The notes: generated by a model not told the origin, from the letters alone. A stretch of DNA of 64,000 nt from Lysobacter_F sp035645555 (GCA_035645555.1 DASQMI010000086.1:1-64000), one strand, 5' to 3'; shown: positions 29,224-38,511, counted from the first letter of the stretch. Program-made: numbers and translations.

Positions 29224-30915
29224 ATGACCGAATCTTTTGCCGAACTGTTCGAACAGAGCCAGGCCCAGCTGGCGAAACTGAAGCCGGGTGCGATCGTCAC
29301 CGGCACCGTCGTCGACATCCGCGGCGACGTGGTGGTGATCAACGCGGGCCTGAAGTCCGAAGGCATCGTGCCGATCGAGCAGTTCCGGAATGACGCCGGC
29401 GAGATCGAAGTCAACGTAGGCGACGAAGTGAAGGTCGCGCTCGACTCGATCGAGAACGGCTTCGGCGAGACCGTGCTCTCGCGCGAGAAGGCCAAGCGCG
29501 CGATGGTGTGGGACGAGCTCGAGAAGGCGCTCGAGAACAACGAGACCATCACCGGCCGCATCAGCGGCAAGGTCAAGGGCGGCTTCACCGTCGACATCAA
29601 GGACGTGCGCGGCTTCCTGCCGGGCTCGCTGGTCGACGTGCGCCCGGTGCGCGACTCGGCCTACCTCGAGGGCAAGGAGCTCGAGTTCAAGCTCATCAAG
29701 CTGGACCGCAAGCGCAACAACATCGTCGTCTCCCGCCGCGCGGTGGTCGAGAGCGAGTACAGCGCGGAGCGCGAGCAGCTGATGGAGAAGCTGCAGGAGG
29801 GCGCGATCCTCAAGGGCGTGGTCAAGAACCTCACCGACTACGGCGCGTTCGTCGACCTCGGCGGCATCGACGGCCTGCTGCACATCACCGACATGGCGTG
29901 GAAGCGCGTGCGCCATCCGTCCGAGGTGGTGGAAGTCGGCCAGGAGCTCGAGGTCCGCGTGCTCAAGTACGACCGCGAGCGCAACCGGGTCAGCCTCGGC
30001 CTCAAGCAGCTGGGCGAGGATCCGTGGGACAACATCGCGCGCCGCTATCCGTCGGGCACCCGCGTGTTCGGCAAGGTCAGCAACGTCACCGACTACGGCG
30101 CGTTCGTCGAGATCGAGCCGGGCGTCGAGGGTCTGGTGCACGTGTCCGAGATGGATTGGACCAACAAGAACGTCAACCCGTCCAAGATCGTGCAGGTCGG
30201 TGACGAGACCGAAGTCATGGTGCTCGACGTCGACGAGGAGCGTCGCCGCATCTCGTTGGGCATGAAGCAGTGCACGCAGAATCCGTGGGAGACCTTCGCG
30301 GCCAGCCACAAGAAGGGCGATCGCGTGTCCGGCCAGATCAAGTCGATCACCGACTTCGGCATCTTCGTCGGTCTCGACGGCGGTATCGACGGCCTGGTGC
30401 ACCTGTCCGACCTCAGCTGGAACACCTCCGGCGAGGACATGGTGCGCAACTTCAAGAAGGGCGACACCGTCGAGGCGGTGGTGCTGGCGGTCGATCCGGA
30501 GCGCGAGCGCATCTCGCTCGGCATCAAGCAGCTCGAGCAGGATCCGATGGGCACGTTCGTCGCGTCCAACGCCCGCGGCTCGATCGTCAAGGGCCGGGTG
30601 AAGGAAGTCGACGCCAAGGGCGCTACGGTCGAACTGGCCGACGGTATCGAGGGCTATATCGCCGCGCGCGACATCGCCCGCACCCGAGTCGACGACGCTA
30701 CCCAGCACCTGAAGGTCGGCGACGAGATCGAAGCCAAGATCATCGGCAACGATCGCAAGGGCCGCACCGTGCAGCTGTCCATCCGCGCCAAGGACGAAGC
30801 GGAGCAGGCCGAGGCGCTGGCGGACTACAACCGTCAGTCGTCGGAAGCGGCCAGCGGCACCACCAAGCTGGGTGCGCTGCTGCGCGAGCAGCTCGGCGCC
30901 AAGTCGTCGGAGTGA
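29224..30915 (+). CDS. rpsA: 30S ribosomal protein S1
   Basis: Binds mRNA on the small subunit and helps initiate on structured or weak-Shine-Dalgarno messages. The 563 aa contain six S1/OB repeats. Examples are TGTVVDIRGDVVVINAGLKS (repeat 1), GVVKNLTDYGAFVDLGGIDG (repeat 3) and GKVSNVTDYGAFVEIEPGVEG (repeat 4). The start at 29224 (TESFAELFEQSQ) matches the family. No strong Shine-Dalgarno precedes it, as is typical for the self-regulated rpsA. It sits in the conserved cmk-rpsA-ihfB order. Confidence 0.97.
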   Translation: MTESFAELFEQSQAQLAKLKPGAIVTGTVVDIRGDVVVINAGLKSEGIVPIEQFRNDAGEIEVNVGDEVKVALDSIENGFGETVLSREKAKRAMVWDELEKALENNETITGRISGKVKGGFTVDIKDVRGFLPGSLVDVRPVRDSAYLEGKELEFKLIKLDRKRNNIVVSRRAVVESEYSAEREQLMEKLQEGAILKGVVKNLTDYGAFVDLGGIDGLLHITDMAWKRVRHPSEVVEVGQELEVRVLKYDRERNRVSLGLKQLGEDPWDNIARRYPSGTRVFGKVSNVTDYGAFVEIEPGVEGLVHVSEMDWTNKNVNPSKIVQVGDETEVMVLDVDEERRRISLGMKQCTQNPWETFAASHKKGDRVSGQIKSITDFGIFVGLDGGIDGLVHLSDLSWNTSGEDMVRNFKKGDTVEAVVLAVDPERERISLGIKQLEQDPMGTFVASNARGSIVKGRVKEVDAKGATVELADGIEGYIAARDIARTRVDDATQHLKVGDEIEAKIIGNDRKGRTVQLSIRAKDEAEQAEALADYNRQSSEAASGTTKLGALLREQLGAKSSE

Positions 30916-30978
30916 TGCCGACGGACGTACGGGCGCGGACAGGCGCATCGCCTGCCGCGTCCCGATAAGCAACACCAG

Positions 30979-31001
30979 GCGGCCCGGGTCATCCGGGCCG
31001 C
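30979..31001 (+). terminator. hairpin between rpsA and ihfB
   Basis: GCGGCCCGG, a 5-base loop and CCGGGCCGC form a 9-bp stem followed by TTGCT. Probably a partial terminator of rpsA. It lies only 20-60 bases before the ihfB start. Confidence 0.55.
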
Positions 31002-31059
31002 TTGCTGAGAGCGCCCCGCCATGAACGACACCGCCCGCAACGTAGTCCTGCATTCGGCC

Positions 31060-31362
31060 ATGACCAAATCCGAGCTGATCGAGCTGCTGGCGCAGCGCCA
31101 GAGCCACCTGAAAGGCGAGGACGTGGACCTGGCGGTCAAGGCGCTGCTGGAGATGATGGGCAGCGCGCTGGCGTCGGGCGAGCGGATCGAGATCCGCGGC
31201 TTCGGCAGCTTCTCGCTGCATTACCGTCCGCCGCGCACCGGTCGCAACCCGAAGACGGGCGAGGCGGTCGCGCTGCCGGCCAAGCACGTGCCGCATTTCA
31301 AGCCCGGCAAGGAATTGCGCGAGCGCGTCGCCGACGTGATGCCGCTCGACGAGAACGACTGA
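31060..31362 (+). CDS. ihfB: integration host factor subunit beta
   Basis: DNA-bending nucleoid protein, active as a heterodimer with IHF-alpha. The 100-aa form starts MTKSELIELLAQRQSHLKG, the usual family N-terminus. The beta-arm segment GRNPKTGEAVALPAKHVPHFKPGKELRERV contains the Pro that intercalates into DNA. An in-frame ATG at 31021 would add 13 residues and is the better placed of the two for a weak GAGAG ribosome site, so the start is uncertain. It is followed by lapA-lapB, as in many gammaproteobacteria. Confidence 0.93.
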   Translation: MTKSELIELLAQRQSHLKGEDVDLAVKALLEMMGSALASGERIEIRGFGSFSLHYRPPRTGRNPKTGEAVALPAKHVPHFKPGKELRERVADVMPLDEND

Positions 31363-31429
31363 GCAGCCTGCAGTCCGCGCCGGCGCGTGGGCTAAGCTAG
31401 CGGTCGCAACGACCGCACGGAGTATCGCC

Positions 31430-31684
31430 ATGCGTCTGGTTCGCCTGCTCGCGGCCATCGCCTTCCTGTTCGCCGGCGCGCTGATCGGCGCGCTCAACCG
31501 GCAGCCGGTCACGCTCGATTTCGCCCTCGCCACGGTGGCCGTGCCGCTCGGCGTGGCGCTGCTGGTGGCGTTGCTCGCCGGCGTGCTCATTGGCGGCACG
31601 GTGGTGTCGATCGGTGTCGCGCTGCCGATGCGTCGCAGGCTGGCGCGCGCCGAACGCGCGGCGGCTCCCCGCGCGGAGGCCTGA
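31430..31684 (+). CDS. lapA: LapA family (DUF1049) membrane protein
   Basis: An 84-aa inner-membrane protein with two transmembrane helices (LLAAIAFLFAGALIGALN and VPLGVALLVALLAGVLIGG) separated by a short loop containing NRQPVTLDF. This matches LapA/YciS, the usual partner of LapB in controlling lipopolysaccharide assembly. CGGAG precedes the ATG by 7 bases. The lapB start lies 4 bases after its stop. Confidence 0.88.
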   Translation: MRLVRLLAAIAFLFAGALIGALNRQPVTLDFALATVAVPLGVALLVALLAGVLIGGTVVSIGVALPMRRRLARAERAAAPRAEA

Positions 31685-31688
31685 CTGC

Positions 31689-32867
31689 ATGGCGTTCATC
31701 AGCGAGTGGTTCTGGTTCTTCCTGCTGCTGCCGATCGCCGCGGTCGGCGGCTGGATCGTCGGACGCCGCGGGGGCGAGCAGCACAGCGACACCCAGGTCA
31801 GCAAGCTGTCGACCACCTACTTCCGCGGTCTCAACTATCTGCTCAACGAGCAGCCCGACAAGGCGATCGAGCTGTTCCTGCACATCGCGGAACTCGACAA
31901 GGACACGTTCGAGACGCAGGTCGCGATCGGCCATCTGTTCCGCCGGCGGGGCGAGGTCGATCGGGCGATCCGGCTGCACCAGGCGCTCGCGCAGCGCCCC
32001 GGGCTGTCCGACCAACAGAAGGTGCAGGCGTTGCTGGCGCTGGGTGAGGACTACATGCGCTCGGGCCTGCTGGATCGTGCCGAGACCGTGTTCAGCGATC
32101 TGGTCGCGCTCGACACACGCGCGCCGCTGGCGTTGCGCCATCTGATCCAGATCTACCAGGCCGAACGCGACTGGGCGAAGGCGATCGAGAACGCGCGCCG
32201 CTTCGAGGCCGCTACCGGCGAGCCGATGGGCAAGCTGATCGCCCAGTTCGAGTGCGAATTGGCCGAGCGCCATCGCGAGGCCGGCGAGGGCGAGGCGGCG
32301 CGGGCGGCGATCGCGCGCGCCTACGAGGCCGATCCGAATTCGGTCCGCGCCGGCATGCTGGAAGGCCGTCTTGAGATGGAGGGCGGCAACGACAACGCGG
32401 CGATTCGCGCCTACGAGCGCGTGGCACGGACCGATCCCGACTATTTGCCCGAGGTCCTGCCGAATCTTCTGGACTGCTACGAACGCGTCGGCGACGGCCC
32501 GGGCGCCCGCAAGTTCCTCGCTGCGATGTGCGAGCACTACCGCGGCATCGCACCGGTCCTGGCGCTGACCCGCATGGTGGAAGCCGCCGACGGCGCCGAG
32601 GCCGCGCGCGCCTATCTGGCGCGCCAGCTCAAGGACCGGCCGTCGGTGCGCGGCGAGGCGGCGCTGATCGACCTGACCATCGCCGCAGGGGCCGACCCGC
32701 TGGCGACGCTGCACGATCTCAAGCACATCACCGACCAGCTGCTGGTGCGCAATCCGAGCTACCGCTGCAACCGCTGCGGATTCGGCGCGCGCAGCCACCA
32801 CTGGCAATGTCCCAGCTGCAAGGAGTGGGGTTCGATCAAGCCGCTGCTCAACTACGCGGTGGTGTGA
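31689..32867 (+). CDS. lapB: lipopolysaccharide assembly protein LapB
   Basis: Membrane-anchored TPR protein; in E. coli LapB/YciM recruits FtsH to degrade LpxC and so sets lipid A synthesis. The 392 aa start with one transmembrane helix (WFWFFLLLPIAAVGGWIVGRR), then tandem TPRs (from TTYFRGLNYLLNEQPDKAIEL). They end with a rubredoxin-type zinc ribbon, YRCNRCGFGARSHHWQCPSC, that binds one metal through four Cys. It is coupled to lapA upstream, and the next gene starts 2 bases after its stop. Confidence 0.95.
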   Translation: MAFISEWFWFFLLLPIAAVGGWIVGRRGGEQHSDTQVSKLSTTYFRGLNYLLNEQPDKAIELFLHIAELDKDTFETQVAIGHLFRRRGEVDRAIRLHQALAQRPGLSDQQKVQALLALGEDYMRSGLLDRAETVFSDLVALDTRAPLALRHLIQIYQAERDWAKAIENARRFEAATGEPMGKLIAQFECELAERHREAGEGEAARAAIARAYEADPNSVRAGMLEGRLEMEGGNDNAAIRAYERVARTDPDYLPEVLPNLLDCYERVGDGPGARKFLAAMCEHYRGIAPVLALTRMVEAADGAEAARAYLARQLKDRPSVRGEAALIDLTIAAGADPLATLHDLKHITDQLLVRNPSYRCNRCGFGARSHHWQCPSCKEWGSIKPLLNYAVV

Positions 32868-32869
32868 GC

Positions 32870-33826
32870 ATGCCCGGCTGGCTGGCGCTGTTCGCCGCGC
32901 TCGCGGCGGTGTCGACCTGGTTCGTGCGGGGCTATGCGCTGCAGCGTCGTCTGGTCGACGCGCCGGGCGAACGACGCAGCCACACGGTGGCCACGCCGCG
33001 CGGTGGAGGCGCTGCGATCGTGGTGGCGGTGCTGGTGGCGGCAATCGCGCTGTCGATGCGTTTTCCGGCACAAGCCACGCTGCTGCGCCTGTTCGCCAGC
33101 GGCTTCGCGATGGTCGCGCTGGTCGGTTGGATCGACGACCACCGGCCGACTTCGCCGTGGCTCAGGCTCGGCGTGCATGCGCTCGCCGCCGGCGTGCTCG
33201 CGGTCGGTCTCGCCCTGGCCCACGGCGACTTCCGGCTGGCGCTCGGCGCCTTCGTGCTCGCCGTGGTGCTGACCAACGTGTGGAACTTCATGGACGGCAT
33301 CAATGGCATCGCGGCGACCCAGGCGCTGCTGGTGGCGTCCGCGCTCGCATGGGCGACCGGCGGCGCCTGGGGCTGGCTGGGTGCGGCACTGGCGGCGGCG
33401 TGCGCCGGCTTTCTGCCGTTCAACTTCCCGCGGGCACGCATCTTTCTCGGCGATGTCGGCAGCGGGGCGCTCGGCTTTGCGCTCGCCGCACTCGGTGCCG
33501 CGGCCGGGGCCCAGTGGGCCCTGGAGCCGGTGCTCGTGCTGATGCTGTTGTCGGCGTTCCTGGTGGATGCCGGGTTGACGCTGTTGCGCCGCATCCTGCG
33601 CCGCGAACGGTGGTGGACGGCGCACGCGCAACACGCCTACCAGGCATGGGCGCGCCGCAACGGACATACGCGGGTGACCCTGGCCTATGCAGGCTGGACC
33701 GTGGCAGCGGTCACGCTGGCGCTGATGCTGCAGCGGCAACCCGCATGGTTGAGCGTGGTTGGCGTGACGGCGTGGTATACATGCGCCGCTTTATTGTGGT
33801 GGTGGATACAGCGACGCTCCGCCTGA
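32870..33826 (+). CDS. undecaprenyl-phosphate glycosyl-1-phosphate transferase (WecA/WbpL-like)
   Basis: A 318-aa polytopic enzyme of the MraY/WecA (GT4) family that starts polysaccharide synthesis by moving a sugar-1-phosphate onto undecaprenyl phosphate. Conserved cytoplasmic loops are present: GERRSHTVATPRGGG, LVGWIDDHRP (the Asp pair), NVWNFMDGINGIA and FNFPRARIFLGDVGSGALGF. About ten transmembrane helices are visible. The sugar (GlcNAc, FucNAc or QuiNAc) is not decidable. It sits between lapB and a WbpM-like dehydratase, where P. aeruginosa has the wbpL end of its O-antigen locus. Confidence 0.9.
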   Translation: MPGWLALFAALAAVSTWFVRGYALQRRLVDAPGERRSHTVATPRGGGAAIVVAVLVAAIALSMRFPAQATLLRLFASGFAMVALVGWIDDHRPTSPWLRLGVHALAAGVLAVGLALAHGDFRLALGAFVLAVVLTNVWNFMDGINGIAATQALLVASALAWATGGAWGWLGAALAAACAGFLPFNFPRARIFLGDVGSGALGFALAALGAAAGAQWALEPVLVLMLLSAFLVDAGLTLLRRILRRERWWTAHAQHAYQAWARRNGHTRVTLAYAGWTVAAVTLALMLQRQPAWLSVVGVTAWYTCAALLWWWIQRRSA

Positions 33827-33897
33827 GGAGGGCAAGCGGGGGGCGCTGAGTAAGCCGGTGGGGGCCGGTCGGTTGCTGCAGGGATAAAGGCAAGGGA

Positions 33898-35805
33898 ATG
33901 AAGGCCTGGCAGGACAATGCGAAAGTCTGGTTACCCCGACTGGCGGTCGTCGCCCACGACCTGTCGATGGTTTGGCTTGTGTGGCAGGGGCTGCATCACC
34001 TCCGCCTCGGGTTAGCCAACCATCCACTACCAGCGGCGTGGATGTCGCCGGAAATCGCGCTCGTGCTGCTGGCGCAGGGCCTGGTGTTCTGGCAGGTCGG
34101 GCTGTACCGCGGCCTATGGCGCTACGCCAGCGTTCCCGACCTCTGGAACATCTTCAAGGCGAGCGCGCTGGGACTGTTCGCCGTCGCGGTCGTGCTGTTC
34201 CTGTACAACCGGCTGGCGTCGGTGCCGCGGGCGGTGCTGCTGCTGTATCCGTTTGTGCTGATGGGCGCCCTCGGCGGCCCGCGACTGCTGTATCGCGCCT
34301 GGAAGGACAGCCGCGTCGATTCCGACCAGAAAGGCTCGGTGCGGGTGCTGATCCTTGGCGCCGGCCGCGCCGGTGAGGCGCTGGTGCGCGACCTGCGCCG
34401 TTTCGGCACCTACCAGCCGGTCGGCTTCCTCGACGACGCCAACCGCCTGCGCGGCACCAAGGTGCAGGGCGTGCCGGTGCTCGGCCGGGTCGATGAGGTC
34501 GCCGAGATCGCCCGCGAGACGGCCGCCAAGCTGCTCGTAATCGCGATGCCGTCGGTGACCGGCAGCGCTCTGCAGCGGGTGGTCGGCTGTTGCGAGCGGA
34601 CCGGTCTGCCGTTCCGCATGGTGCCGCGCCTGCAGGACGTGCTCGAGGGCCGTTCGCTGCCGGGCGAGCTCAAGGAGGTCGCGATCGAGGACCTGCTGGG
34701 ACGCGAACCGGTGCTGCCGGACTGGAAAGCGATCCGCGACTGGCTCGGGGGCCGCAGCGTGCTGGTGACCGGCGCCGGCGGCTCCATCGGTTCCGAACTG
34801 TGCAGGCAATGCGCGCGCCATGGCGCGCGCCGCATCGCGCTGGTCGAGATGGACGAGCTCGCGCTGCTGACCACCGAATCGGCGCTGCGTCGCGACTTCC
34901 CCGGCATCGAGATCATCCCGGTGCTGGGGGACTGCGGTGACCCGGCGGCGATCCGCTATGCGCTCGACCGCGCCAGACCCGAGGCGGTCTTCCACGCCGC
35001 CGCCTACAAGCAGGTGCCGCTGCTCGAGGCGCAGCTGCGCGAGGCGGTGCGCAACAACGTGCTGGCCACCGCGACCGTCGCCAATGCCTGCCACCAGGCC
35101 GGCGTCGATACGTTCGTGCTGATCTCGACCGACAAGGCGGTCGACCCGGCCAACGTGCTCGGCGCCACCAAGCGACTGGCGGAGATGGCATGCCTTGCGA
35201 CTGCGCAACGTAGCCCGACGCGTTTCGTCACCGTGCGCTTCGGCAACGTCCTCGATTCCGCCGGCAGCGTGGTGCCGCTGTTCCGGGAGCAGATCCGCCA
35301 GGGCGGCCCGGTGACGGTCACAGACCCGGAGGTCACGCGCTACTTCATGACCATTCCGGAAGCCTGCCAGCTGATCCTGCAGGCGTCCGCGATCGGGACC
35401 CACGAGACCGTGTACACGCTGGACATGGGCGAGCCGGTCCCAATCCGGCTGCTCGCCGAGCAGCTGATCCGGCTCGCCGGCAAGCAGCCCGGCCGCGACA
35501 TCGCGATCGTGTACACCGGACTGCGGCCGGGCGAGAAGCTGCACGAGACGCTGTTCCACGCCGACGAGCGCTACCGCCCGACGGCCCATCCGAAGATCCT
35601 CCAGGCCGAACCGCGCGAGGTGTCCGCCTCGACCGTAGACGCGGCGCTGACGCGCATGCAGGAAGCCTGTAGGCGCTACGACCTGGAGACGCTCGCGCAG
35701 GTGCTGCGCGAGGCGGTACCCGAATTCCAGCCTGCCGACGTCCCGCAGACGCCGTCGGCAGCGACGGTCGTGGCGTTCCCCGCACGAACCGCCAGGAAAA
35801 TCTGA
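33898..35805 (+). CDS. WbpM/CapD-like nucleotide-sugar 4,6-dehydratase
   Basis: A 635-aa membrane-attached dehydratase that probably converts UDP-GlcNAc to a 4-keto-6-deoxy sugar for surface polysaccharide. Four N-terminal transmembrane helices (to about residue 130) precede a CoA-binding-like Rossmann domain (VRVLILGAGRAGEALVRDL). A second, catalytic SDR domain begins SVLVTGAGGSIGSELCRQC at about residue 283. The catalytic region reads LISTDKAVDPANVLGATKR: Ser and Lys are kept, but the usual Tyr (Met in WbpM) is Leu. The stop overlaps the galU ATG by one base. Confidence 0.9.
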   Translation: MKAWQDNAKVWLPRLAVVAHDLSMVWLVWQGLHHLRLGLANHPLPAAWMSPEIALVLLAQGLVFWQVGLYRGLWRYASVPDLWNIFKASALGLFAVAVVLFLYNRLASVPRAVLLLYPFVLMGALGGPRLLYRAWKDSRVDSDQKGSVRVLILGAGRAGEALVRDLRRFGTYQPVGFLDDANRLRGTKVQGVPVLGRVDEVAEIARETAAKLLVIAMPSVTGSALQRVVGCCERTGLPFRMVPRLQDVLEGRSLPGELKEVAIEDLLGREPVLPDWKAIRDWLGGRSVLVTGAGGSIGSELCRQCARHGARRIALVEMDELALLTTESALRRDFPGIEIIPVLGDCGDPAAIRYALDRARPEAVFHAAAYKQVPLLEAQLREAVRNNVLATATVANACHQAGVDTFVLISTDKAVDPANVLGATKRLAEMACLATAQRSPTRFVTVRFGNVLDSAGSVVPLFREQIRQGGPVTVTDPEVTRYFMTIPEACQLILQASAIGTHETVYTLDMGEPVPIRLLAEQLIRLAGKQPGRDIAIVYTGLRPGEKLHETLFHADERYRPTAHPKILQAEPREVSASTVDAALTRMQEACRRYDLETLAQVLREAVPEFQPADVPQTPSAATVVAFPARTARKI

Positions 35806-36701
35806 TGCCCCGCATTCGCAAGGCTGTCTTCCCCGTCGCCGGCCTCGGCACGCGCTTCCTCCCCGCCACCAAGACCGTTCCGAAAGAGATGCTTCCGATC
35901 GTCGATCGGCCGCTGATCCAGTACGCGGTCGACGAAGCCATCGAAGCCGGCTGCGACACCCTGGTGTTCGTCACCAACCGTTACAAGCACGCGGTCGCGG
36001 ACTATTTCGACAAGGCATACGAGCTCGAGCAAAAGCTCGAGCGCTCCGGCAAGCAGGAGCAGCTCGAGCTCGTGCGTAAGGTGCTGCCGGACGGCGTGCG
36101 CGCGGTATTCGTCACCCAGGCCGAAGCGCTCGGCCTGGGGCATGCCGTGCTGTGCGCCAAGCCGGTGGTGGGCGACGAGCCGTTCGCGGTGCTGCTGCCG
36201 GACGACCTGATCTGGAACCGCGGCCCCGGCGCGCTGACCCAGATGGCCGACGCCCACGAAGCGACCGGCCACAGCATGATCGCCGTGCAGGACGTCCCGC
36301 GCGACAAGACCGCGAGCTACGGCATCGTCGCCACCGACAGCTTCAGCGGGCGGCAGGGCCGAATGAGCGCGATCGTCGAAAAGCCGAAGCCCGAGCACGC
36401 GCCCAGCAATCTTGCGGTCGTCGGCCGCTATGTGCTGAACCCGCGCATCTTCGAGCTGCTCGAGCAGACCACGCCAGGCGCCGGTGGCGAGATTCAGCTG
36501 ACCGATGCCATTGCCGCGCTGCTGAAGGAGGAGCCGGTGCACGCCTACCGATTCCAGGGCACGCGCTTCGACTGCGGCACGCATATCGGCCTGATCGAAG
36601 CGACCATCCGCTATGCGCTCGATCACGAGACGCTGAGCGATGCCGCGCGGCAGCTGATGCAGAACGCGCTGTCGGAACTCGGCGTCGAGGAACTCGGCTG
36701 A
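35805..36701 (+). CDS. galU: UTP-glucose-1-phosphate uridylyltransferase
   Basis: Makes UDP-glucose for lipopolysaccharide core, exopolysaccharide and glycogen-type pathways. The 298 aa start KAVFPVAGLGTRFLPATKTVPKEMLPIVD, the nucleotide-binding signature with activating Lys residues. VLLPDDLIW is the metal-binding region, and the sugar-binding EKPKPEHAPSNLAVVGRYVL segment follows. Translation is coupled to the dehydratase gene through the overlap TGATG. No defect is seen. Confidence 0.96.
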   Translation: MPRIRKAVFPVAGLGTRFLPATKTVPKEMLPIVDRPLIQYAVDEAIEAGCDTLVFVTNRYKHAVADYFDKAYELEQKLERSGKQEQLELVRKVLPDGVRAVFVTQAEALGLGHAVLCAKPVVGDEPFAVLLPDDLIWNRGPGALTQMADAHEATGHSMIAVQDVPRDKTASYGIVATDSFSGRQGRMSAIVEKPKPEHAPSNLAVVGRYVLNPRIFELLEQTTPGAGGEIQLTDAIAALLKEEPVHAYRFQGTRFDCGTHIGLIEATIRYALDHETLSDAARQLMQNALSELGVEELG

Positions 36702-36703
36702 TC

Positions 36704-37122
36704 TCAGCCGAAACGCCACCACGCGGCGGCGGCGCACACCAGCACGATCGCCGCCAGCGCGAAGGCGAGGGCGGCAGCGCGATCGATGCGTGCCGCCCAG
36801 CGCAGCGCCTCGGCACCGCGCAGCACGCGCACGTCGCGCAGGGTCTTCCAGGCCTGCGGAGGGAACCGGGCCTCGCCGCGCACCGCGTGCGCCATCCGGC
36901 GTAGTGTCAACGCCACGAGCAGCGGCGGCGCGGCCAGGAACAGCGCGAGCGTCGCCAGCAGCACGCGCGCGCGGTCGCAGCATCGGCGGCCTGCAGGCGC
37001 GGTATGAGCTGGGCGAGCCACGCATCCAGCCACCACAGGGCTGCGGCACCGGCGACTACCACCACCCCGAGGAGCCGCAGCATGCGGGCGCGATAGGCGC
37101 GGTCGGCAGGATGGGTTTCCAT
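36704..37122 (-). pseudogene. small membrane protein gene broken by a (CG)n frameshift
   Basis: Two minus-strand frames join into one 138-aa protein if one CG unit is removed from the (CG)5 tract at 36964-36973. The N-terminal part, starting METHPADRAYRARMLRLLGV at 37122, ends in frame at ADAATARA. The other frame continues RVLLATLALFLAAPPLLVAL to the stop at 36704. The joined protein has three hydrophobic segments and a central basic loop (FPPQAWKTLRDVRVLRGAEAL). As given, the sequence would yield a truncated product. It could be a true slippage mutation, phase variation, or a sequencing error. The family is not recognised. Confidence 0.6.
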
Positions 37123-37206
37123 CGGCGCTCCGAAGATCGGCGGGAGGCTTGCGGCGGCACCACCGGCGCGACAGGCTTGGCGTCTCGCCGTCCCGCACCC
37201 CCGCCG

Positions 37207-38511
37207 ATGTCGCCACCGCCCGCCACCTACTATCGTGCCACCGCGCCACGGCGTTCGTTCGGCCCCGAACTTGCGGGCCGGGTGGACGCTTCGGTCTGCG
37301 TGGTCGGCGGCGGCTTCGCCGGGCTCAACACGGTCCTGGGCCTGTGCGAGCGTGGCATGCGCGACGTGGTGCTGCTCGAGGCCGACGCCATCGGTTACGG
37401 CGCGTCCGGTCGCAATGGCGGCTTCGTGTTCGGTGGTTTTTCGCGCGGTGAGGATGCCCTGCTGCGCGAGCTTGGCCCCGAACGTGCGCGCCGGGCCTAC
37501 CACGGCACCCTCGACGCGGTCGAACGCATCCGCGAGCGCGTACACCGGCACGCGATCGACTGCGACATCGCGGAAGCGGGCGTGATCTGGGCCAACTGGT
37601 TCCGCGACCCGGAGGTGCTGCGCGCGCGCCAGCGCCTGCTGGCCGAGCATTACGGCGTCGAGTGGCAGTGGCTGCCGCGCGATGCCCTGCGCGCGCAGGT
37701 GCGCAGCGAGCGTTACCACGACGGCCTGTTCGAGCCGCAGGCGTTCCACTTCCACCCGCTGAAGTACGCGCAGGGGTTGGCCGCAGTGGCGACGGGGCAG
37801 GGTGCGCGCATCCACGAGCACACGCCGGCGGTCGCGCTCGAGCGCGAGGGTGCCGGCTGGCGCGTGCGCACCCCGCGGGGCGAGGTGCGGGCGCAATGCG
37901 TGGTGCTGGCCTGCGGCGGCTACCTGGCGCGGCTGCGTCGGCGTATCGACGCCGGGGTGATGCCGATCGCCACCTACGTGATGGTGACCGAACCGCTCGG
38001 CGCGCGCATGGACGACATTCTGCACACGCGTGCGGCCGTCTACGACACCCGCTTCGCGTTCGATTATTACCGTCCGCTGCCCGACTCACGGCTGCTGTGG
38101 GGCGGACGCATCTCGGTGCGCGACCGCGCGCCGGCGGAAGTCGAACGCGTGCTGTACCAAGACCTGCTGACGGTGTTTCCGCAGCTTGCTGGCGTGCGGA
38201 TCGAGCACGCCTGGTCTGGCCTGATGAGTTATGCACGACACCAGATGCCGCAGCTCGGCGAGGTCGAGCCCGGGCTGTGGGTTGCGCAGGCGTTCGGTGG
38301 CCATGGCGTGGCACCTACCACCTTCGTTGGGGAGCTGCTGGCCGCGGCAATCGCCGAGGGCGATACGCGCTGGCGCGACCTCGCCGATTACGGGCTGATC
38401 TCTGCGCTGAAACCCGCCGGGCTGCTCGCCGCGCAGTTGAGCTACTGGTGGCTGCAGTTCCGCGATGCGTGGAAGGATCGGCGCGAGGGTCGCACTCCGC
38501 ACTCGGCCTGA
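37207..38511 (+). CDS. FAD-dependent oxidoreductase (DAO family)
   Basis: A 434-aa flavoenzyme of the D-amino-acid oxidase/glycine oxidase superfamily. The FAD-binding motif is ASVCVVGGGFAGLNTVLGL at about residue 28. The family segment YGASGRNGGFVFGGFS follows, and the C-terminus has WVAQAFGGHGVAPTTFVGELLA. This layout resembles PuuB/OrdL-type gamma-glutamylputrescine oxidases, which oxidise amines or amino acids. The exact substrate is unassigned. The ATG at 37207 fits the family start; a longer frame upstream overlaps the divergent broken gene. Confidence 0.88.
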   Translation: MSPPPATYYRATAPRRSFGPELAGRVDASVCVVGGGFAGLNTVLGLCERGMRDVVLLEADAIGYGASGRNGGFVFGGFSRGEDALLRELGPERARRAYHGTLDAVERIRERVHRHAIDCDIAEAGVIWANWFRDPEVLRARQRLLAEHYGVEWQWLPRDALRAQVRSERYHDGLFEPQAFHFHPLKYAQGLAAVATGQGARIHEHTPAVALEREGAGWRVRTPRGEVRAQCVVLACGGYLARLRRRIDAGVMPIATYVMVTEPLGARMDDILHTRAAVYDTRFAFDYYRPLPDSRLLWGGRISVRDRAPAEVERVLYQDLLTVFPQLAGVRIEHAWSGLMSYARHQMPQLGEVEPGLWVAQAFGGHGVAPTTFVGELLAAAIAEGDTRWRDLADYGLISALKPAGLLAAQLSYWWLQFRDAWKDRREGRTPHSA

